In this document: positions 13,981 to 16,690 of the stretch, one piece after another
Layout of the letters: the number at the start of each line of letters is the position of its first letter
Numbering within the stretch: the first letter of the stretch is position 1
Assembly: GCA_020058145.1 (NCBI GenBank)
Contig: JAGVEP010000462.1
Span: 1 to 16,690 of the forward strand
Direction of reading: 5' to 3'
Source of the DNA: Phycisphaerae bacterium
GTDB taxonomy: Bacteria; Planctomycetota; Phycisphaerae; UBA1845; Fen-1342
DNA: 16,690 nt
The notes under the pieces: generated by a model
What the model was told of the DNA's origin: nothing
Seen by the model: the letters and a program-made list of their open reading frames with translations, nothing else
The model's database searches: none
Program-made: the position numbers and the translations under genes

Positions 13981-16193
13981 CACCCGAGCCGAAGCAGAGA
14001 CAGCAGGCGTACGAAGTGTTCGAGCAGGCGGAGGCCAGGCTGGAGCATGCAGGCCGGGTCCCCCAGCACTTCATGCGGGAGCCGGAACCCAATACACCCC
14101 GCCTCGGCACCACCGAGGACCTCCATGATCCCCTGATCGGCACCCGCGTCGGCAGTTTCCACGTCCAGCAGGTCATCGCGGCCGGCGGGATGGGTACGGT
14201 GTACGAAGCCGTCCAAGAACACCCCCACCGGACCGTGGCTCTGAAGGTTATGAAGCAGAACGTCGCGTCGCGTTCCGCCCTGCGGCGGTTTCAGTTCGAG
14301 GCCCAGATCCTTGGCCGGCTGCGGCATCCCAACATCGCCCAGGTTTTTCAGGCCGGGATGCACGGCGACGGCCCGGATGCGGTGCCCTATTTCGCCATGG
14401 AGTACATCCCTGGCGCCAGGCCGATCACGCGCTACGCCAAAGAGAAGGGACTGAACACGGTGGAGCGGCTGGAGCTGTTCGCCAAGGCCTGCGACGCTGT
14501 CCATCACGGCCACCAGAAGGGCATCATCCACCGGGACCTCAAGCCGGCGAATATTCTGGTGGACTCCGCCGGCGAGCCCAAGGTGATCGACTTCGGCGTG
14601 GCGCGGGCAACCGATTCGGACCTCTCGCTCACGACCCAACAAACGTGCATCAGCCAGCTTGTCGGCACCGTCCAATACATGAGCCCCGAGCAATGCGACG
14701 CCGATCCACATGACCTCGACACGCGCAGCGACGTGTACTCGCTCGGCGTTGTGCTCTACGAACTGCTCACGGGCGAGCTGCCGTATGACGCGACGCACAC
14801 GACGCTCTACGCCGCCACCCGCGCCATCAAAGAGCAGATGCCGCGCCGGCCCTCCTCCATCAGCCGCCGGCTTCGCGGCGATGTGGAGACGATCGCACTG
14901 AAGGCACTGGAGAAGGACCGCGACCGGCGGTATCAGTCGGCGGCGGAGCTGGCGCTGGACATCCACCGCTACCTCAACCACGAGCCCATCGCCGCGCGGG
15001 GACCGACCGGCTGGACACGGGGCGTGCATTGGACTGCCCGCCATCCGGCCTTCGCGGCGGCCGTAGCGTGCCTCGGCATCGGCGCCATCGTGACGGCCGG
15101 AATCTTCGTTGGCATGACCTATTTCGCCCGGATGCCGATCGACCGCCGGCCCGTCCAGATCGACTTCCCGATCGATCCCCTGGTGCTCTACGGACCGCAC
15201 GGCGAATACGGTCCGGAGGCCCGACTGCTGGCCTCGGGCGGCACGGTGCTCAAGACATGGGCTCCCAAGGCGGGGCTCAGATTCGCCGAACTCACCGAGC
15301 GGCCGGAAGAATTCGGCGGCGGGCAATTGGTGTTGCTCGGTTGCACCAACGCCCACACCAGCCTCTTCCCGGGGGCGCTGTGCACCTTCGACGCTGCGGG
15401 TGATCTGACCCATCCACTCTGGACGCGCCGCGTCGAAACCGAAGAGGTCCTGCCCGAGCTTCGTGCTTCCCGTAGCGCAACCGGAGAGCAGTTCACGTTC
15501 TGCGGCGGTTGGCTCTTCGACGTGTTCCCGGAACACCCCGGACCCGAAATCGTCGTTTGGTTCATTCGCTGGTATCACTCGCAGAGCGCGATTCGGGTTT
15601 ACGACCTGCGCGGCGAGCTACTGTACCAAGTCTGGCATGACGGCATCGCCTACTCTTGCCACTGGATGTCGGAACCCGGTCTGCTCGTGTTCGCAGGGGA
15701 TGCTCACTGGCCGTACTGGGACAGAGAGGGGAACCTCCTGGGGACCAAGCGGCACGATTTTGTCGTATTCGCGCTCCGGCCGAGCCGCGGTTTCGTCGCG
15801 CAGAGTTACCTTGACTATCTGTCGACGCAGCCGGGCGACGAGCGCCTGGATCCCGCCTGGTACCTGCGGCTGGGCCCCGACAACGCCCCGGATTACACCA
15901 CGCGCATCACGCTCCAGCCGCCTCTTCGCCCACATGACCCTCGAAGCCACGTCATGTTCGACGTTTGCCTGACCCGGCCGCAGTTCGCGTACATCATGGG
16001 CGTGCTGGACAGCCAGGGAACGGAGTTGCGCCAGTTCCGCATTATCGGCGACGGCTACATGCGCAACCAAAACCTACCCGATCACAACCCCGACAAGATC
16101 ACGCTGCCCGATCCGAGTGAGTTCAAACTCGCGCCCATGACGCTGGCCGACGTCGTCCCGGGCAGCGCGTACGGCCAGCCAGCCGCTCCGTGA
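13977..16193 (+). CDS. PknB-type transmembrane Ser/Thr protein kinase with large extracytoplasmic domain
   Basis: 738 residues. The kinase domain spans about 60-335 with the usual elements: glycine loop IAAGGMGTVYEA, K90 in VALK, E108 in FEAQ, HRDLKPANILVD with catalytic D187 and N192, DFG at 205-207, and SPE at 236-238. All catalytic residues are present, so it should be active. A single transmembrane helix lies at about 358-380 (FAAAVACLGIGAIVTAGIF). Residues 385-738 would be outside the cytoplasmic membrane. They look beta-rich and propeller-like (PGALCTFDAAGDL, SAIRVYDLRGELLYQV, WPYWDREGNLLG) but match no family I recognise; a sensor role is inferred. The start overlaps the sigma factor stop (ATGA) and the BamE-like gene follows within 36 bp, so the three probably form one operon. 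Confidence 0.93.
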   Translation: MTPEPKQRQQAYEVFEQAEARLEHAGRVPQHFMREPEPNTPRLGTTEDLHDPLIGTRVGSFHVQQVIAAGGMGTVYEAVQEHPHRTVALKVMKQNVASRSALRRFQFEAQILGRLRHPNIAQVFQAGMHGDGPDAVPYFAMEYIPGARPITRYAKEKGLNTVERLELFAKACDAVHHGHQKGIIHRDLKPANILVDSAGEPKVIDFGVARATDSDLSLTTQQTCISQLVGTVQYMSPEQCDADPHDLDTRSDVYSLGVVLYELLTGELPYDATHTTLYAATRAIKEQMPRRPSSISRRLRGDVETIALKALEKDRDRRYQSAAELALDIHRYLNHEPIAARGPTGWTRGVHWTARHPAFAAAVACLGIGAIVTAGIFVGMTYFARMPIDRRPVQIDFPIDPLVLYGPHGEYGPEARLLASGGTVLKTWAPKAGLRFAELTERPEEFGGGQLVLLGCTNAHTSLFPGALCTFDAAGDLTHPLWTRRVETEEVLPELRASRSATGEQFTFCGGWLFDVFPEHPGPEIVVWFIRWYHSQSAIRVYDLRGELLYQVWHDGIAYSCHWMSEPGLLVFAGDAHWPYWDREGNLLGTKRHDFVVFALRPSRGFVAQSYLDYLSTQPGDERLDPAWYLRLGPDNAPDYTTRITLQPPLRPHDPRSHVMFDVCLTRPQFAYIMGVLDSQGTELRQFRIIGDGYMRNQNLPDHNPDKITLPDPSEFKLAPMTLADVVPGSAYGQPAAP

Positions 16194-16216
16194 GAATAGC
16201 CGCGAGTCAAATCACG

Positions 16217-16222
16217 AGGAGG
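16217..16222 (+). promoter_or_regulatory. Shine-Dalgarno deciding the BamE-like start
   Basis: AGGAGG with a 6-nt gap to the ATG at 16229. The frame is open back to a GTG at 16190 that overlaps the kinase stop, but that start lacks such a site. Confidence 0.8.
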
Positions 16223-16228
16223 ACGTTT

Positions 16229-16630
16229 ATGCCAAGGGTCGCGCAGCCGACGCCTCGCAATTGGAATCTCCCTTTGGGCGCTGCTCCCTTGATAGCGGTC
16301 TTGTTACATTGCAGTGGATGCATCGCGAAACACACCACGACACTAGAAGTTGAGCACGGATCAAAGCTGGACGAATCGCAAGTCAAAATGATCGAGCCGG
16401 GCACGACCACCCGCGCAGACGTCTTTGCCTGGTTCGGTCCGCCGCACAGCATTTTCAAAGAACATGCGGCCATTCTCAGCGGCGAAAGCGTTGGCTACTA
16501 CAGCTACTTCCACGAGCGGGCGCTCACCAGCGTCGACGATGCACATTACGGCATGCTATACCGCTTTGGAGAAGCAAGCGCCAGGAGCGTAAGCTCGACT
16601 TTTGCCATTTTTCGCGGTGGTCGTGAATGA
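16229..16630 (+). CDS. Small BamE/SmpA-like lipoprotein
   Basis: 133 residues. The signal peptide ends in VLLHCSGC (Cys31, or Cys28), followed by IAKHTTT. Residues 45-70 (LDESQVKMIEPGTTTRADVFAWFGPP) match the SmpA/OmlA-type pattern in which a helix and a conserved PGxTTxxDV precede a GxP turn. Such domains act in the outer membrane, for example BamE in the beta-barrel assembly machine, but many distant homologues have other or unknown roles, so no symbol is given. It follows the kinase gene by 36 bp and is likely its operon partner, perhaps a client or sensor accessory; that is inference. After its stop, 16631-16690 shows nothing recognisable. Confidence 0.75.
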   Translation: MPRVAQPTPRNWNLPLGAAPLIAVLLHCSGCIAKHTTTLEVEHGSKLDESQVKMIEPGTTTRADVFAWFGPPHSIFKEHAAILSGESVGYYSYFHERALTSVDDAHYGMLYRFGEASARSVSSTFAIFRGGRE

Positions 16631-16690
16631 ACGGGTACTCACAAAGAATCGGACTCCTCCGTACACTCGCGGGTAGTTTAGGGCCTGCGA

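Noticed and set aside
13743..15578. 611-residue minus-strand open frame opposite the sigma factor and kinase
   Set aside because: It lies antisense to two clearly real, motif-complete genes; its length is explained by high GC and codon bias.

Overview
The window most likely comes from a planctomycete, probably of the Phycisphaerae type. This is inferred from gene content, not from a database search. Supporting signs are high GC, a secreted beta-propeller protein ending in a dockerin-like pair of calcium loops (DMDCDGDVDFDD / DCNADGHVDFDD, each followed by INPFV), a PF07638-type ECF sigma factor overlapping a PknB-type membrane kinase by ATGA, and a large share of predicted lipoproteins.

Layout. 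(1) 44-1624 (+): secreted protein with six 58-residue propeller units, an Ig-like domain and a dockerin-like tail. (2) 1625-2173: no gene, but a duplicated GC-rich hairpin followed by an AT-richer stretch packed with short perfect inverted and direct repeats. (3) 2174-3265 (+): DDE integrase-type transposase with no recognisable ends. (4) 3394-5163 and 5244-7673 (-): a HEAT-repeat exported protein, and upstream of it a PKD + GH17 beta-1,3-glucanase-like lipoprotein. (5) 7837-9433: a complete IS1380-family element with 20-bp imperfect terminal inverted repeats and a 4-bp CTAA target duplication, inserted about 160 bp upstream of the GH17 gene in the same transcriptional direction. (6) 9626-12639 (-): three lipoproteins, two of unrecognised function and one carrying two PPC-like domains that are near copies of each other. 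(7) 12667-13188 (-): a STAS-like protein, divergent from (8) 13381-16630 (+): ECF sigma factor, Ser/Thr kinase with a large extracytoplasmic sensor region, and a small BamE/SmpA-like lipoprotein.

How the parts may work together. The most coherent unit is 12667-16630: a STAS protein facing a translationally coupled sigma factor-kinase pair plus a small envelope lipoprotein. It looks like an envelope-sensing regulatory locus. That the STAS protein or the neighbouring lipoproteins belong to the same circuit is inference from position only. The rest is an accessory patchwork of exported repeat proteins and two unrelated transposase genes. Several starts are placed by Shine-Dalgarno spacing rather than by the longest open frame (GH17 gene at 7673, IS1380 transposase at 9325, PPC lipoprotein at 12639, BamE-like lipoprotein at 16229). 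No rRNA, tRNA or CRISPR array was seen.
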